Source: an uncultured Oscillospiraceae bacterium (GTDB taxonomy: Bacteria; Bacillota; Clostridia; Oscillospirales; Oscillospiraceae). From it: DNA of 24,902 nt. The translations under genes were made by a program, and so were the position numbers. The notes beneath the pieces were generated by a model. That model had not been told where the DNA came from. It did no database searches and was given only the letters and a program-made list of their open reading frames with translations. Shown here piece by piece: positions 1 through 7,727 of the stretch (position 1 is the first letter of the stretch; every line of letters begins with the position of its first letter). The stretch is from contig CAKUMO010000034.1 of assembly GCA_934667815.1 (NCBI GenBank), forward strand, positions 1 to 24,902, given 5' to 3'.

Positions 1-74
1 GAATGGCAACCGCCAACGGCCGCAAGGTTCTTGCCCGCCGCCGTGCAAAAGGCAGAGCTGTCCTGTCCGCCTAA
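1..74 (+). CDS. rpmH: Ribosomal protein bL34, 3' end (partial)
   Basis: Only the C-terminal part is in the window. The reading frame from base 3 gives MATANGRKVLARRRAKGRA followed by VLSA and a TAA at 72-74, the conserved arginine/lysine-rich C-terminus of bL34, a short rRNA-binding protein of the large ribosomal subunit. It is followed by rnpA, as in nearly all bacteria. A perfect hairpin with a T-tract lies between the two genes, so much rpmH transcription probably ends there and only a fraction continues into rnpA. The identification rests on sequence pattern and gene order and is very secure. Confidence 0.96.
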   Translation, partial: MATANGRKVLARRRAKGRAVLSA

Positions 75-106
75 GGATCCGTGGCTGCACCACACTGCTT
101 GATATG

Positions 107-140
107 GGGCGAACAGTATCGCTGTTCGCCCTGCTTTTTT
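107..140 (+). terminator. Intrinsic terminator/attenuator between rpmH and rnpA
   Basis: GGGCGAACAG (107-116) pairs perfectly with CTGTTCGCCC (122-131) around the loop TATCG and is followed by TGCTTTTTT (132-140). It lies 33 bases after the rpmH stop and 17 bases before the rnpA start, so it would set the ratio of abundant bL34 to scarce RnpA by partial termination. The role as attenuator is inferred. Confidence 0.85.
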
Positions 141-156
141 CAATGAGGACTCGAAG

Positions 157-501
157 ATGCTGCATTCTGTTTCGTTAAAAGGCAATGCGAGCTTCCGCCG
201 TCTCTACCACCGCGGCACGAGCATGGCAAACCGTCTGCTCGTCGTCTACTGCTGCCGCAACCGCACGCAGAAAAACCGCGTGGGGCTGACCGTCAGCGCC
301 AAGCTCGGACATGCCGTGGTGCGCAACCGCCTGCGCCGCCGCCTGCGCGAGATCTACCGGCTCCATGAGAGCCGCTTCCGCACGGGCTGGGACATTGTGG
401 TTGTCGCGCGCAGCCGCGCCGTCACTGCCGAATACGCCGAGCTGGAAAAGGCGTATCTCTCGCTGGCGGGCAAGCTGGGACTTCTGGAGGCGGAGCAATG
501 A
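157..501 (+). CDS. rnpA: Ribonuclease P protein component
   Basis: A 114-residue protein, the usual length for RnpA. This basic protein binds the RNase P RNA and helps it cleave the 5' leader from precursor tRNAs in the cytoplasm. The diagnostic RNR region is visible at about residues 50-66 ([20 protein letters not shown]), with the preceding strand GLTVSAK and the later [10 protein letters not shown] strand. ATG at 157 is preceded by GAGGA at 145-149 with a 7-base gap, which supports this start. The end overlaps the yidD start by 4 bases (ATGA), so the two are translationally coupled. No oddity was seen. Confidence 0.97.
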   Translation: MLHSVSLKGNASFRRLYHRGTSMANRLLVVYCCRNRTQKNRVGLTVSAKLGHAVVRNRLRRRLREIYRLHESRFRTGWDIVVVARSRAVTAEYAELEKAYLSLAGKLGLLEAEQ

Positions 502-710
502 AACGTGTGCTGCTTGCGCTTATCCGCTTCTACCGGCGCTATATCTCGCCGGCCTTTCCCGGCAAATGCCGGTTTATTCCCACCTGCTCGGAATACGGCA
601 TCGAGGCCATTGAAAAATACGGAGCCGCGAAGGGCTCGTGGCTGACCTTCAAGCGACTTTTGCGGTGCAATCCCTTCAATCACGGCGACTTCTACGACCC
701 CGTGCCGTGA
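498..710 (+). CDS. yidD: Membrane protein insertion efficiency factor YidD
   Basis: A 70-residue protein of the YidD (DUF37) family, a small, membrane-associated protein thought to help YidC-mediated insertion. The family signature is clear: [20 protein letters not shown], then [19 protein letters not shown], and a C-terminal [15 protein letters not shown]. An amphipathic N-terminus precedes the cysteine-containing core. It overlaps rnpA by 4 bases and is followed after 49 bases by yidC, the standard arrangement. Length and motifs are normal. Confidence 0.96.
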   Translation: MKRVLLALIRFYRRYISPAFPGKCRFIPTCSEYGIEAIEKYGAAKGSWLTFKRLLRCNPFNHGDFYDPVP

Positions 711-759
711 CGTCCGCCCGCCGCGCAAGCGGCTGCCCCTTTGATTCAGGAGGAATTAC

Positions 760-1938
760 ATGGAATTTATCCGCATTCCCTTCGGCTATCTGTTGGAGTA
801 CCTCTACAAGTTTACCACCAACTATGGTCTTTCGCTGATCCTCTTTTCCCTGATCGTCAAGCTCATTCTGCTGCCCTTCTCGGCCAAGAGCAAAAAGAGC
901 ATGATGAAAATGTCCCGTCTCCAGCCGCAGCTCAAGCAGCTCGAGCTGGCCTGCGGCGGCGATAAGCAGAAGCTCCAGCAGGAGCAGATGGCGCTGTATA
1001 AAGAAGAAGGCGTCAGCATGTTCGGCGGCTGCCTGTGGTCTTTCCTGCCGCTGCTGTTCCTGCTTCCGCTGTACACGGTCATCCGTGAACCGCTGAAGTA
1101 CCTGATGCACCTCGACGAGGACGTCATCACCAAGCTGTCCGAAAAGGCGACCGCCGCCCTCGGTGAGGGCAAGCGCCTGAGCGCCTACTGGCAGTATGAC
1201 TATGCCAAGGACATCCAGACCATGGGTGCGGGCATCGTGCCGGCAGACGTGGAGTCCCTGAACTTCTCCTTCCTCGGCATTGACCTCGGCAAGGTCCCGA
1301 GCTGGCACATCTGGGAGGCCAAGAGCTGGAGCGACATCGGCGGCTTCCTGCTGCCTGTGATTTCCGGTGCGCTGAGCTGGCTGACCATGTTCGTCAGCCA
1401 GAAGATGAACAATACCGTCGTGCGCGACGAGAACGGCGAGCAGACCGATGCCGCCGCCTCCAGCGCGCAGACCAACAAGGTCATGAACCTGCTGATGCCG
1501 CTGATGTCCGTGGTATTCGGCTTTATGTGGCCGCTGGGCCTGTCGATCTACTGGCTGGCACAGTCCGCGTTCGGCATCGTGCAGGACGTGGTTCTGACCA
1601 AGCATTACCGCAAGGTCTATGACGCAGAGGACAAAGTCAAGCGTCAGAAGGCCGCAGAGCGCGCTGCCGAGGAGGCCGAAAAGGAGCGCATCCGCGCCGC
1701 CCGCCGCGCCGCCAATCCCGACGGCATCACCGAAAACACCAGCAAGAAAAAGCAGCAGCTCCGCGAAAAGCAGGAGCGTGAAAAGGCCGCGAAGGAATAT
1801 GAGGCCCGTATGCAGGCCGAGCAGGGCGACGTGCCCGAGGCGCCCGACGCCGAAGGCGCCGACGCCAACCGCCCCTATCGCCGCGGCAGAGCCTACTCCG
1901 CCGATCACTATGCAGGCGGAGAGGAGGAGAAGGAGTAA
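760..1938 (+). CDS. yidC: Membrane protein insertase YidC/Oxa1 family
   Basis: A 392-residue polytopic insertase that inserts and folds inner-membrane proteins, alone or with SecYEG. It starts without a lipoprotein signal, as is common in Clostridia. TM1 (about 20-40, YGLSLILFSLIVKLILLPF) is followed by the cytoplasmic hairpin (KSKKSMMKMSRLQPQLKQLE, ending in KYKEEG-like LYKEEGVSM), then TM2 (FGGCLWSFLPLLFLLPLY). An extracytoplasmic stretch of about 80 residues comes next, then TM3-TM5 with NKVMNLLMPLMSVVFGFMWPLGLSIYWLAQ. The tail (about 290-392) is long, charged and coiled-coil-like, rich in K/E/R/A, fitting a ribosome-binding C-terminus. AGGAGG at 748-753 sets the ATG. khpB follows after 3 bases. 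Confidence 0.96.
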   Translation: MEFIRIPFGYLLEYLYKFTTNYGLSLILFSLIVKLILLPFSAKSKKSMMKMSRLQPQLKQLELACGGDKQKLQQEQMALYKEEGVSMFGGCLWSFLPLLFLLPLYTVIREPLKYLMHLDEDVITKLSEKATAALGEGKRLSAYWQYDYAKDIQTMGAGIVPADVESLNFSFLGIDLGKVPSWHIWEAKSWSDIGGFLLPVISGALSWLTMFVSQKMNNTVVRDENGEQTDAAASSAQTNKVMNLLMPLMSVVFGFMWPLGLSIYWLAQSAFGIVQDVVLTKHYRKVYDAEDKVKRQKAAERAAEEAEKERIRAARRAANPDGITENTSKKKQQLREKQEREKAAKEYEARMQAEQGDVPEAPDAEGADANRPYRRGRAYSADHYAGGEEEKE

Positions 1939-1941
1939 AAC

Positions 1942-2862
1942 ATGGAAAAATTTATTGTCACGACCGGCAAGACCATCGATCTTGCCGTCGCTGCGGCGCT
2001 CAAGGAGCTGAATCTCGACCGTGACAGCGTCTCGGTCGAGGTGCTGGAGAACGCGAAGTCGGGCTTCCTCGGCATCGGCGCGTCCCCCGCGAAGGTCAAG
2101 GTGACCTATGAGGCACCCGATCCCGTGCCCGAAGCGCCGCTGACCGCGCTCTCCTCGGCCTCCCGTTCAAAGCCGAAGGAGCGCCCGGAGCCGACCTCCG
2201 CCATTATTTCCCGTCCGGGCAAGAAGATCGAGCCGGAGCAGGAGAATCAGCCCCGCCGCGAGAACAAGCCGCAGCAGCGCCGCGACCGTCCGGCCAGAAG
2301 CGAGAGAAAGCCCGAGCAGAAGCCCGAGCGCCGCGAGCCGAAGCCGCAGGCCGTGCCTGTCGTTCCCGCACCCGCGCAGAGAGAGTATGCGCCCGCGCCC
2401 GAGGGTTCGCTCGAGCAGCGTGTTGAGATCTTCCTCACCGGTCTTTTGCAGCACATGGGCTCTACGGCCGTGCCGCACGCCTATATGCTCGACGAGGAGA
2501 CCTGCCGCGCCGACCTCGTGGGCGAGGATGTCGGTATGCTGATCGGCCGCCGCGGCGACACGCTCGACGCGATCCAGTACCTGACCAGCTACGCCATCAA
2601 CCACGACGCCGCCAAGCGTGTGCGCATCAGCGTGGATGCCGGTGCTTACCGCCAGAAGCGCGAGGAAGCGCTGCGCCAGCTTGCACGCAAGATGGCGGGC
2701 AAGGCCGTCAAGTATCACCGCAACTTCACCCTCGAGCCGATGAATGCCTACGAGCGCCACGTCATCCACGCTGCGCTTCAGGATTATCCCGAGGTCACCA
2801 CCTTCTCCACCGGCACCGAGCCGCATCGCCGCATCGTTGTCGCCTACGCGAAGGAGAAATAA
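1942..2862 (+). CDS. khpB: RNA-binding protein KhpB (Jag/SpoIIIJ-associated)
   Basis: A 306-residue cytoplasmic RNA-binding protein that, with KhpA, controls cell elongation and division genes in Firmicutes. Domains in order: a Jag-N domain (1-57, ending FLGIGASPAKVKVTYE), a disordered P/R/E/K-rich linker (58-155), a KH domain (about 157-232) with the GMLIGRRGDT RNA-binding loop at 198-207, and an R3H domain (about 235-303) with NAYERHVIH at 268-276. The SD AAGGAG overlaps the end of yidC, so the two are co-transcribed and probably coupled. The linker is long but of the composition usual for the family. In most Clostridia mnmE follows; here a hairpin-rich repeat does. Confidence 0.95.
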   Translation: MEKFIVTTGKTIDLAVAAALKELNLDRDSVSVEVLENAKSGFLGIGASPAKVKVTYEAPDPVPEAPLTALSSASRSKPKERPEPTSAIISRPGKKIEPEQENQPRRENKPQQRRDRPARSERKPEQKPERREPKPQAVPVVPAPAQREYAPAPEGSLEQRVEIFLTGLLQHMGSTAVPHAYMLDEETCRADLVGEDVGMLIGRRGDTLDAIQYLTSYAINHDAAKRVRISVDAGAYRQKREEALRQLARKMAGKAVKYHRNFTLEPMNAYERHVIHAALQDYPEVTTFSTGTEPHRRIVVAYAKEK

Positions 2863-2884
2863 GGCATCTTGTTCTTTGGCTTTG

Positions 2885-2914
2885 GCAGCGCGCCTCCATC
2901 CGGAGACGCGCTGC
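2885..2914 (+). terminator. GC-rich hairpin after khpB
   Basis: GCAGCGCG (starting near 2886) pairs with CGCGCTGC (2907-2914), and CTCC/GGAG extend the stem inside it with one C/A mismatch. It lies 24 bases after khpB and abuts the next hairpin, which supplies A- and T-tracts. It probably helps end the rpmH-khpB operon. A near-identical stem recurs at 3105-3135 on the other side of the repeat. Confidence 0.55.
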
Positions 2915-3104
2915 TTGTCAAAAAAGTCCCGTTGGACTTTTTTGACAAGCTGCCTGCAAAATTGCAAAATCTGAATTTGTGTTTATATTTTGCAATTTTG
3001 GTCGCTGCGGCGGGCTATTGAACGCGAAAGGGAACCCTGACGGTTCCCTTTCACACTATCCCTCCCTCCGAAACTTTCAGGCGGATAGTTTTTTGGCAGT
3101 CTGA
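2913..3104 (+). repeat. Composite hairpin repeat, copy 1
   Basis: A 192-base intergenic element also present, in the same orientation, at 10214-10404. It is a string of four hairpins. The first is a perfect 17-bp stem GCTTGTCAAAAAAGTCC (2913-2929) with 2934-2950 and loop CGTT. The second is a perfect 14-bp stem CAAAATTGCAAAAT (2957-2970) with 2987-3000. The third is a perfect 11-bp stem GAAAGGGAACC (3026-3036) with 3042-3052. The fourth is ACTATCC (3055-3061) with GGATAGT (3083-3089), followed by T6 like an intrinsic terminator. It ends in TTTTTTGGCAGTCTGA. No coding capacity is apparent. It may be a mobile MITE/REP-like unit, a structured 3' UTR, or both; copy number in the genome would decide. 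Confidence 0.85.
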
Positions 3105-3135
3105 TCAGCGCGCCCCCCCTCCGGAGGCGCGCTGA
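3105..3135. repeat. GC-rich inverted repeat right of copy 1
   Basis: TCAGCGCGCC (3105-3114) pairs with GGCGCGCTGA (3126-3135), with CTCC/GGAG inside. It is a near duplicate of the hairpin at 2885-2914 on the left side of the composite repeat, so the repeat is bracketed by two versions of the same stem. It could be a second terminator on either strand. Confidence 0.6.
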
Positions 3136-3223
3136 TTGTTTGTCGGGAAGGAGATGTCTTCTGAACCAATTGCCAAAACCACCGCGCCGGGGTGCGAAAA
3201 ACCGGAAAGCGCAGAAAGAGCGC

Positions 3224-3252
3224 TTGCATTTTGCCGAAAACTCTGATATTAT
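3224..3252 (+). promoter_or_regulatory. Sigma-A promoter of the MATE-ABC operon
   Basis: TTGCAT (3224-3229), 17 bases, TATTAT (3247-3252), in an AT-rich patch 30 bases before the MATE ATG. A TATAAT shifted by three bases (3250-3255) is an alternative -10. Confidence 0.65.
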
Positions 3253-3283
3253 AATTTAATATGTATTCACGCAGGAGGAAACT

Positions 3284-4690
3284 ATGAAAACGAGACTCGG
3301 AAGGCGGTACATCGGCAGCGCCGCCTTCTATAAAATGGTGCTGGCCGTCGCAGTCCCCATCATGATCCAGAACGGCATCACCAATTTCGTCAGTCTGCTG
3401 GACAACATCATGGTCGGGCGCGTCGGCACGGAGCAGATGACCGGCGTTTCCATCGTCAATCAGCTCATTTTCGTCTTTAACCTCGCCATTTTCGGTGCGG
3501 TGTCGGGCGCGGGCATTTTCGGTGCGCAGTTCTTCGGCCGCGGGGACAACGAGGGCGTGCGCCACACGTTCCGCTTCAAGCTCATCCTGTGCGCAATCCT
3601 GACGGCGCTGGGCGCGGCGGTGTTCCTGCTGTTCGGCGACGAGCTGATCCGCCTGTACCTCAAGGGCGAGGGCGACGGCGCAATGATCGAGGCCAGCTTC
3701 GGCTACGCCAAGGAATATCTTTCCATCATGCTGCTGGGTCTTGTGCCATTCGTGGTCGCGCAGTGCTATTCCAGCACGCTGCGCGAGTGCAACCGCACGG
3801 TGCTGCCCATGGTCGCGGGCATCGTGGGCGTGGCGGTGAACCTCGTGTTCAACACGCTGCTGATCTTCGGCCGTCTGGGCTTTCCGAAGCTCGGCTCGGC
3901 GGGTGCGGCGATCGCCACGGTGCTCTCGCGCTTTGTCGAGGCGGCGGTCGTTATCGTCTGCTCTCACTTCGGCAAGCGGCGCTTTACCGCACTGGAGGGC
4001 GTTTACCGCTCGCTGCGTATCCCGAAGGAGCTGGTCATCCGCATCAGCAAAAAGACCATCCCGCTCATGCTCAACGAGGCGCTCTGGGCCACGGGCATGG
4101 CGCTGCTGGCGCAGTGCTACTCGCTGCGCGGATACGATGTTGTGACCGCCTGCAACATTGCCTCGACGATCTCGAATGTCTTTAACGTCGCGTTTCTCGC
4201 GCTGGGCAACGCCGTCGGCATCATCGTCGGCCAGCTCCTCGGCGCGAACAGGATGGACGAGGCCGTGGACACCGACCGCAAGCTCATTGTTTTTTCCGTG
4301 GCGGTGTGCTTCGTCGTTGGCGGCGTGATGGCGCTGGTCGCGCCGCTGTTTCCGCAGATCTACAACACGACCGATCATGTGCGCAGTCTGGCCGAGACCT
4401 TTATTATCATGTGTGCGCTGTGCATGCCCATCAATGCGCTGGCCAACGCCTGCTATTTCACGCTGCGCTCGGGCGGCAAGACGCTCATTACCTTCTTTTT
4501 TGACAGCTTCTATGTCTGTGTCTTTACCGCGCCGGTGGCCTTTATTCTGGCGAATTTCACCGCGCTGCCCATTGAGGGACTTTACCTGTTCTGCCAGCTT
4601 GCCGACATCGGCAAGTGCGTCGTGGGACTGATTTTTATTAAAAAAGGAATCTGGATTCAAAACATCGTGCAGAGGGAACTTGAGCAATGA
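3284..4690 (+). CDS. MATE family efflux transporter
   Basis: A 468-residue integral membrane protein of the multidrug and toxic compound extrusion family, which exports cationic compounds using a Na+ or H+ gradient. It has about 12 hydrophobic segments in two homologous halves. The N-terminal VAVPIMIQNGITNFVSLLDNIMVGRVGTEQMTGVSI matches the family's first two helices, including the conserved P-x-x-x-x-x-x-x-x-D-x-x-x-V-G-R pattern. The second half repeats it from PLMLNEALWATGMALL. AGGAGG at 3273-3278 sets the start. It overlaps the downstream ABC exporter by 4 bases, so both are one operon. The substrate cannot be told from sequence. Confidence 0.93.
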   Translation: MKTRLGRRYIGSAAFYKMVLAVAVPIMIQNGITNFVSLLDNIMVGRVGTEQMTGVSIVNQLIFVFNLAIFGAVSGAGIFGAQFFGRGDNEGVRHTFRFKLILCAILTALGAAVFLLFGDELIRLYLKGEGDGAMIEASFGYAKEYLSIMLLGLVPFVVAQCYSSTLRECNRTVLPMVAGIVGVAVNLVFNTLLIFGRLGFPKLGSAGAAIATVLSRFVEAAVVIVCSHFGKRRFTALEGVYRSLRIPKELVIRISKKTIPLMLNEALWATGMALLAQCYSLRGYDVVTACNIASTISNVFNVAFLALGNAVGIIVGQLLGANRMDEAVDTDRKLIVFSVAVCFVVGGVMALVAPLFPQIYNTTDHVRSLAETFIIMCALCMPINALANACYFTLRSGGKTLITFFFDSFYVCVFTAPVAFILANFTALPIEGLYLFCQLADIGKCVVGLIFIKKGIWIQNIVQRELEQ

Positions 4691-6438
4691 AAAACACGCA
4701 ATATTATCGTCAGCACAGTCTGCTGCGCATCTTCCTGTCCTATTTCAGGCCGCATCTCGGGCTGTTTACGCTGGACATCGCCTGCGCCACGGTCGCCTCG
4801 CTCATCGATCTGGCCTTCCCGCTCCTGTCGCGCTATGCGATCAACAGCATGCTCCCGGCGGGAGCGTTCCGGCTGTTCTTCACGGTCATGGGCATCATGG
4901 CTGCGGCCTACGCGCTGCGCGGCTTCCTGTATTATGTCATCGGCTACTGGGGGCACACCTTCGGCATCCGCGTCGAAGCCGACATCCGCCGCGACCTGTT
5001 CCGCCATATGCAGAGCCTCGGTTATGACTTTTACGACCGCAACCGCACCGGCCAGCTCATGAGCCGCCTGACCAGCGACCTTTTTGAGATCACGGAGCTT
5101 GCCCACCACGGCCCGGAGGATCTGATCATTTCGCTTCTGACCATCGCGGGGGCGCTCGTGGTCATGTTCACGATCGAGTGGCGTCTGGCGCTGGTCGTGG
5201 TCGTCATCCTGCCGATCCTGATTCTGGTTCTGGTGCTGCGCCGCAGGAAAATGAGCGAGGTGTCCAAGAATGTCAAGAAGCGTACCGCGGCCATCAATGC
5301 CGAGATCGAATCCTCTCTCTCCGGCATCCGCACGGCCAAGGCCTTCGCCAATGAGCGCGTCGAACTGGAGAAATTCGACGGCGCGAACGAGCGTTTCAAG
5401 GTTTCCAAGCGCGAATTTCACAAGGAAATGGGCATTTTCACCGGTTCGCTGGAGTTTTTCATGTCGATCCTGTCCGTGGCCGTCGTCACGGTGGGCGGTG
5501 CGCTCATCATGGGTGACCGGATGGAGCTGGTCGATCTGTTCACCTTTACGCTCTACATCGGCACCTTTACCAACCCCGTGCGCAAGCTCGTGAACTTCGC
5601 GGAGATGTTCGCCAACGGCTTTGCCGGCCTCAACCGCTTTGCCGAGCTGATGCGCACCGAGCCGGATCTGCAGGATGCGTCGGACGCCGTGCCGCTGGAG
5701 CATGTCCGCGGCGAGATCGACGTCGAGCACGTCGGCTTTGCCTATGACGGCGATCTGGAGGTTCTGGACGATGTCTCTCTGCATGTCAAGCCGGGCGAGA
5801 CCATTGCTATCGTCGGCCCTTCCGGCGGCGGCAAAAGCACGCTCTGCCGCCTTATCCCGCGCTTCTATGACGTCACGAAGGGCGACATCAAGATCGACGG
5901 GCTGGACGTGCGTGCGGTTACGCAGGAGTCGCTGCACCATGCCATCGGCGTCGTGCAGCAGGACGTGTTCCTCTTTGCCGACACCATCGGCAACAACATC
6001 CGCTACGGCAAACCCGGCGCGAGCATGGACGAGGTTATCGAGGCGGCCAAGCGCGCGGAGATTTACGACGACATCATGCAGATGCCCGACGGCTTCGATA
6101 CCTACGTCGGCGAACGCGGCACGCTCCTGTCCGGCGGGCAGAAGCAGCGCGTGAGCATTGCGCGGATCTTCCTGAAAAATCCGCCGATCCTGATCCTCGA
6201 CGAGGCTACAAGCGCACTCGACAGCGTCACGGAGTCGAAGATCCAGTCCGCGCTGGATGCGCTGGCCGTCGGCCGCACGACGCTGATCATCGCGCACCGC
6301 CTGTCCACCATCCGCAGCGCCTCGCGCATTCTGGTCATCGGCGGCGGCAAGATCGTCGAGCAGGGCACGCACGACGAGCTGATGAAAAAGAACGGTCTGT
6401 ATGCGGAATTGAAGCGCACGCAGGATCTGTCAAGTTAA
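4687..6438 (+). CDS. ABC transporter, fused permease and ATPase (half exporter)
   Basis: A 583-residue type-IV half exporter. The transmembrane domain (about 1-320) carries six helices and the usual FYDRNRTGQLMSRLTSDLF coupling region. The nucleotide-binding domain (about 340-583) has Walker A GPSGGGKST at 377-385, a Q-loop region (VVQQDVFLF), the signature LSGGQ at 481-485, Walker B ILILDE ending at 506, and the H-loop histidine in IIAHR near 537. It must dimerise, either with itself or with a partner encoded elsewhere. The start overlaps the MATE stop (ATGA), so the two exporters are translationally coupled. A terminator follows at 6446-6481. Family assignment is certain; substrate (drug, lipid or peptide) is unknown. 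Confidence 0.95.
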   Translation: MKNTQYYRQHSLLRIFLSYFRPHLGLFTLDIACATVASLIDLAFPLLSRYAINSMLPAGAFRLFFTVMGIMAAAYALRGFLYYVIGYWGHTFGIRVEADIRRDLFRHMQSLGYDFYDRNRTGQLMSRLTSDLFEITELAHHGPEDLIISLLTIAGALVVMFTIEWRLALVVVVILPILILVLVLRRRKMSEVSKNVKKRTAAINAEIESSLSGIRTAKAFANERVELEKFDGANERFKVSKREFHKEMGIFTGSLEFFMSILSVAVVTVGGALIMGDRMELVDLFTFTLYIGTFTNPVRKLVNFAEMFANGFAGLNRFAELMRTEPDLQDASDAVPLEHVRGEIDVEHVGFAYDGDLEVLDDVSLHVKPGETIAIVGPSGGGKSTLCRLIPRFYDVTKGDIKIDGLDVRAVTQESLHHAIGVVQQDVFLFADTIGNNIRYGKPGASMDEVIEAAKRAEIYDDIMQMPDGFDTYVGERGTLLSGGQKQRVSIARIFLKNPPILILDEATSALDSVTESKIQSALDALAVGRTTLIIAHRLSTIRSASRILVIGGGKIVEQGTHDELMKKNGLYAELKRTQDLSS

Positions 6439-6445
6439 CACCCTT

Positions 6446-6481
6446 ATTTCCGGCAAAAAGGCTTGCCTTTTTGCCGGAAAT
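6446..6481. terminator. Terminator of the exporter operon overlapping the next promoter
   Basis: ATTTCCGGCAAAAAGGC (6446-6462) is perfectly complementary to 6465-6481. The central bases form the loop, with an A5/T5 tract inside the stem. It starts 8 bases after the ABC stop. The -35 of the following promoter (TTGCCT, 6463-6468) lies in the loop and right arm. Confidence 0.75.
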
Positions 6482-6491
6482 ATTATATAAT
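6463..6491 (+). promoter_or_regulatory. Sigma-A promoter of the ATP-grasp gene
   Basis: TTGCCT (6463-6468), 17 bases, TATAAT (6486-6491). The -10 is perfect. The -35 is inside the preceding terminator hairpin, so transcription through the hairpin and initiation here share sequence. It leaves an untranslated leader of about 70 bases before 6567. Confidence 0.65.
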
Positions 6492-6566
6492 AATACAAAT
6501 TTGGGCCAATCCGACCGCAAAACCGGGAACATCGTTCCGCCGCGCCCGTCAAAGGAGTGCTCCTCG

Positions 6567-7592
6567 ATGGCATTGACAAGAGCGAAATGGCTGCTTCGGA
6601 AAATCCGCAGGATCAACACAGAACGTCTGAACAGGCATCTTGATGTGATGGTAAAAACTACCGGGAAGTCCAGAACTTACCTGAAATTCAGCATTTTCTG
6701 GAATTTTCTGACCACCGGATGTTCCTATACCGACTATTTCCGGGGCGACTATGTCCACCTGACGCGGCAGGAGAAGGAAACCTTCGTCACGGCGAAGAAA
6801 TACTACAATCTCATTCATTATTTCAATGACCAGCGCTACATCATCCTGCTGGGAGACAAGCTCGTGTTTCTGGAATACTTCCGCGAGCTGATCGGCCGCG
6901 CGTATTTTGACCTCCGCACGGGCACCGTCGAGGGGCTGGCGCGTTTCCTTGCGGACAAGGACGTCGTTTTTGCCAAGGATCCCTTCGGCGAGTCCGGCCA
7001 CGGCATCACGCGCCTGAAGATCGCGGGCTTCACGCCGCAGGCGCTGTTTGAGACCTGCCGCGCACAGAAGCAATATCTTCTTGAGCAGGAGATTATACAA
7101 TGCGGCGCACTCAACGCCGTCAATCCGCATTCGGTCATCTCTCTGCGCGTGCTCACGCTTCTCAAGGACGGGAAGGCGCATGTCATCGGCAACGCGCTGC
7201 GCGTCAACAAGGGCGCGGCCGAGGTCGTCGGCGGCACGGACGATCTTTATTTTGCCCTGACGCCCGAGGGCACGGTGGACGGCAATGTCGTGGACGATTA
7301 CGGCACGGTGTTTGAAGCCCATCCGCTCACAGGCTTCCGCTTCTCCGAGCTGCGCGTTCCGGGCATGCAGACGGCGTTCGACCTCTGCTGCCGCGCCGCG
7401 GAAAAGCTGCCGCAGGTGCGCTACGTCGGCTGGGACGTCGCGTTTACCGACCGTGGCCCTGAGCTGATCGAGGGCAATGACTTTCCGGGCTACGGCCTGC
7501 TGCAATTTTACAGGCTCAAAGGCTCACGCACCGGCCATCTGAAGGACATCGAAGCCGTCATCGGTGACGAGTTTTTGAAAATCAAACTGTGA
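6567..7592 (+). CDS. Sugar-transfer-associated ATP-grasp protein
   Basis: A 341-residue protein resembling the 'sugar-transfer associated ATP-grasp' family (PF14397). Such enzymes are usually found near capsule or cell-surface polysaccharide genes and are presumed to ligate an amino acid or other acid to a sugar or peptide. Visible ATP-grasp features are FAKDPFGESGHGITRL (nucleotide-binding lysine and glycine-rich loop, about 130-145), YLLEQEIIQ (hinge strand), NPHSVISLRVLTLLKDG, and the metal-binding strand GWDVAFTDRGPELIEGN near the C-terminus. I chose ATG 6567 over the upstream ATG at 6471 because AAAGGAG at 6551-6557 precedes it and 6471 lies within the promoter region. It stands alone, with its own promoter. 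The substrate is unknown. Confidence 0.85.
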   Translation: MALTRAKWLLRKIRRINTERLNRHLDVMVKTTGKSRTYLKFSIFWNFLTTGCSYTDYFRGDYVHLTRQEKETFVTAKKYYNLIHYFNDQRYIILLGDKLVFLEYFRELIGRAYFDLRTGTVEGLARFLADKDVVFAKDPFGESGHGITRLKIAGFTPQALFETCRAQKQYLLEQEIIQCGALNAVNPHSVISLRVLTLLKDGKAHVIGNALRVNKGAAEVVGGTDDLYFALTPEGTVDGNVVDDYGTVFEAHPLTGFRFSELRVPGMQTAFDLCCRAAEKLPQVRYVGWDVAFTDRGPELIEGNDFPGYGLLQFYRLKGSRTGHLKDIEAVIGDEFLKIKL

Positions 7593-7625
7593 TTTCTGCA
7601 AAATCATCGAAAATGGAATATTTAC

Positions 7626-7654
7626 TTGCTTTTTTGATAAAGCGAGGCTATAAT
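7626..7654 (+). promoter_or_regulatory. Sigma-A promoter of the amino-sugar operon
   Basis: TTGCTT (7626-7631), 17 bases, TATAAT (7649-7654), followed by an AT-rich untranslated leader of about 65 bases to the TTG start at 7728. No clear terminator separates it from the ATP-grasp gene; nothing else was recognised in 7593-7727. Confidence 0.7.
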
Positions 7655-7727
7655 ATAAAAACTATACACAGAAGAACCCGAAAAATCATAAGATAAAAAA
7701 CCAACAACCAGAGAGGATGATACCGTT

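Noticed and set aside
676..1908. Long minus-strand ORF opposite yidC
   Set aside because: It is the reverse-frame shadow of yidC in GC-rich DNA: low-complexity L/G/A-rich product, no SD, no family likeness.
2744..2974. Small plus-strand ORF at the khpB end
   Set aside because: Out-of-frame overlap with khpB running into hairpin DNA; no SD, Ser/Arg/Pro-rich.
2913..3104. CRISPR array or tandem repeat
   Set aside because: The units are different hairpins, not repeated direct copies with spacers.
3077..4687. 536-codon minus-strand ORF opposite the MATE gene
   Set aside because: Its product is an R/H/D/E/A-rich shadow typical of antisense frames; the plus strand encodes an obvious MATE protein with SD and promoter.
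4657..6372. 571-codon minus-strand ORF opposite the ABC exporter
   Set aside because: Antisense shadow; the plus strand has Walker A, signature and Walker B motifs.
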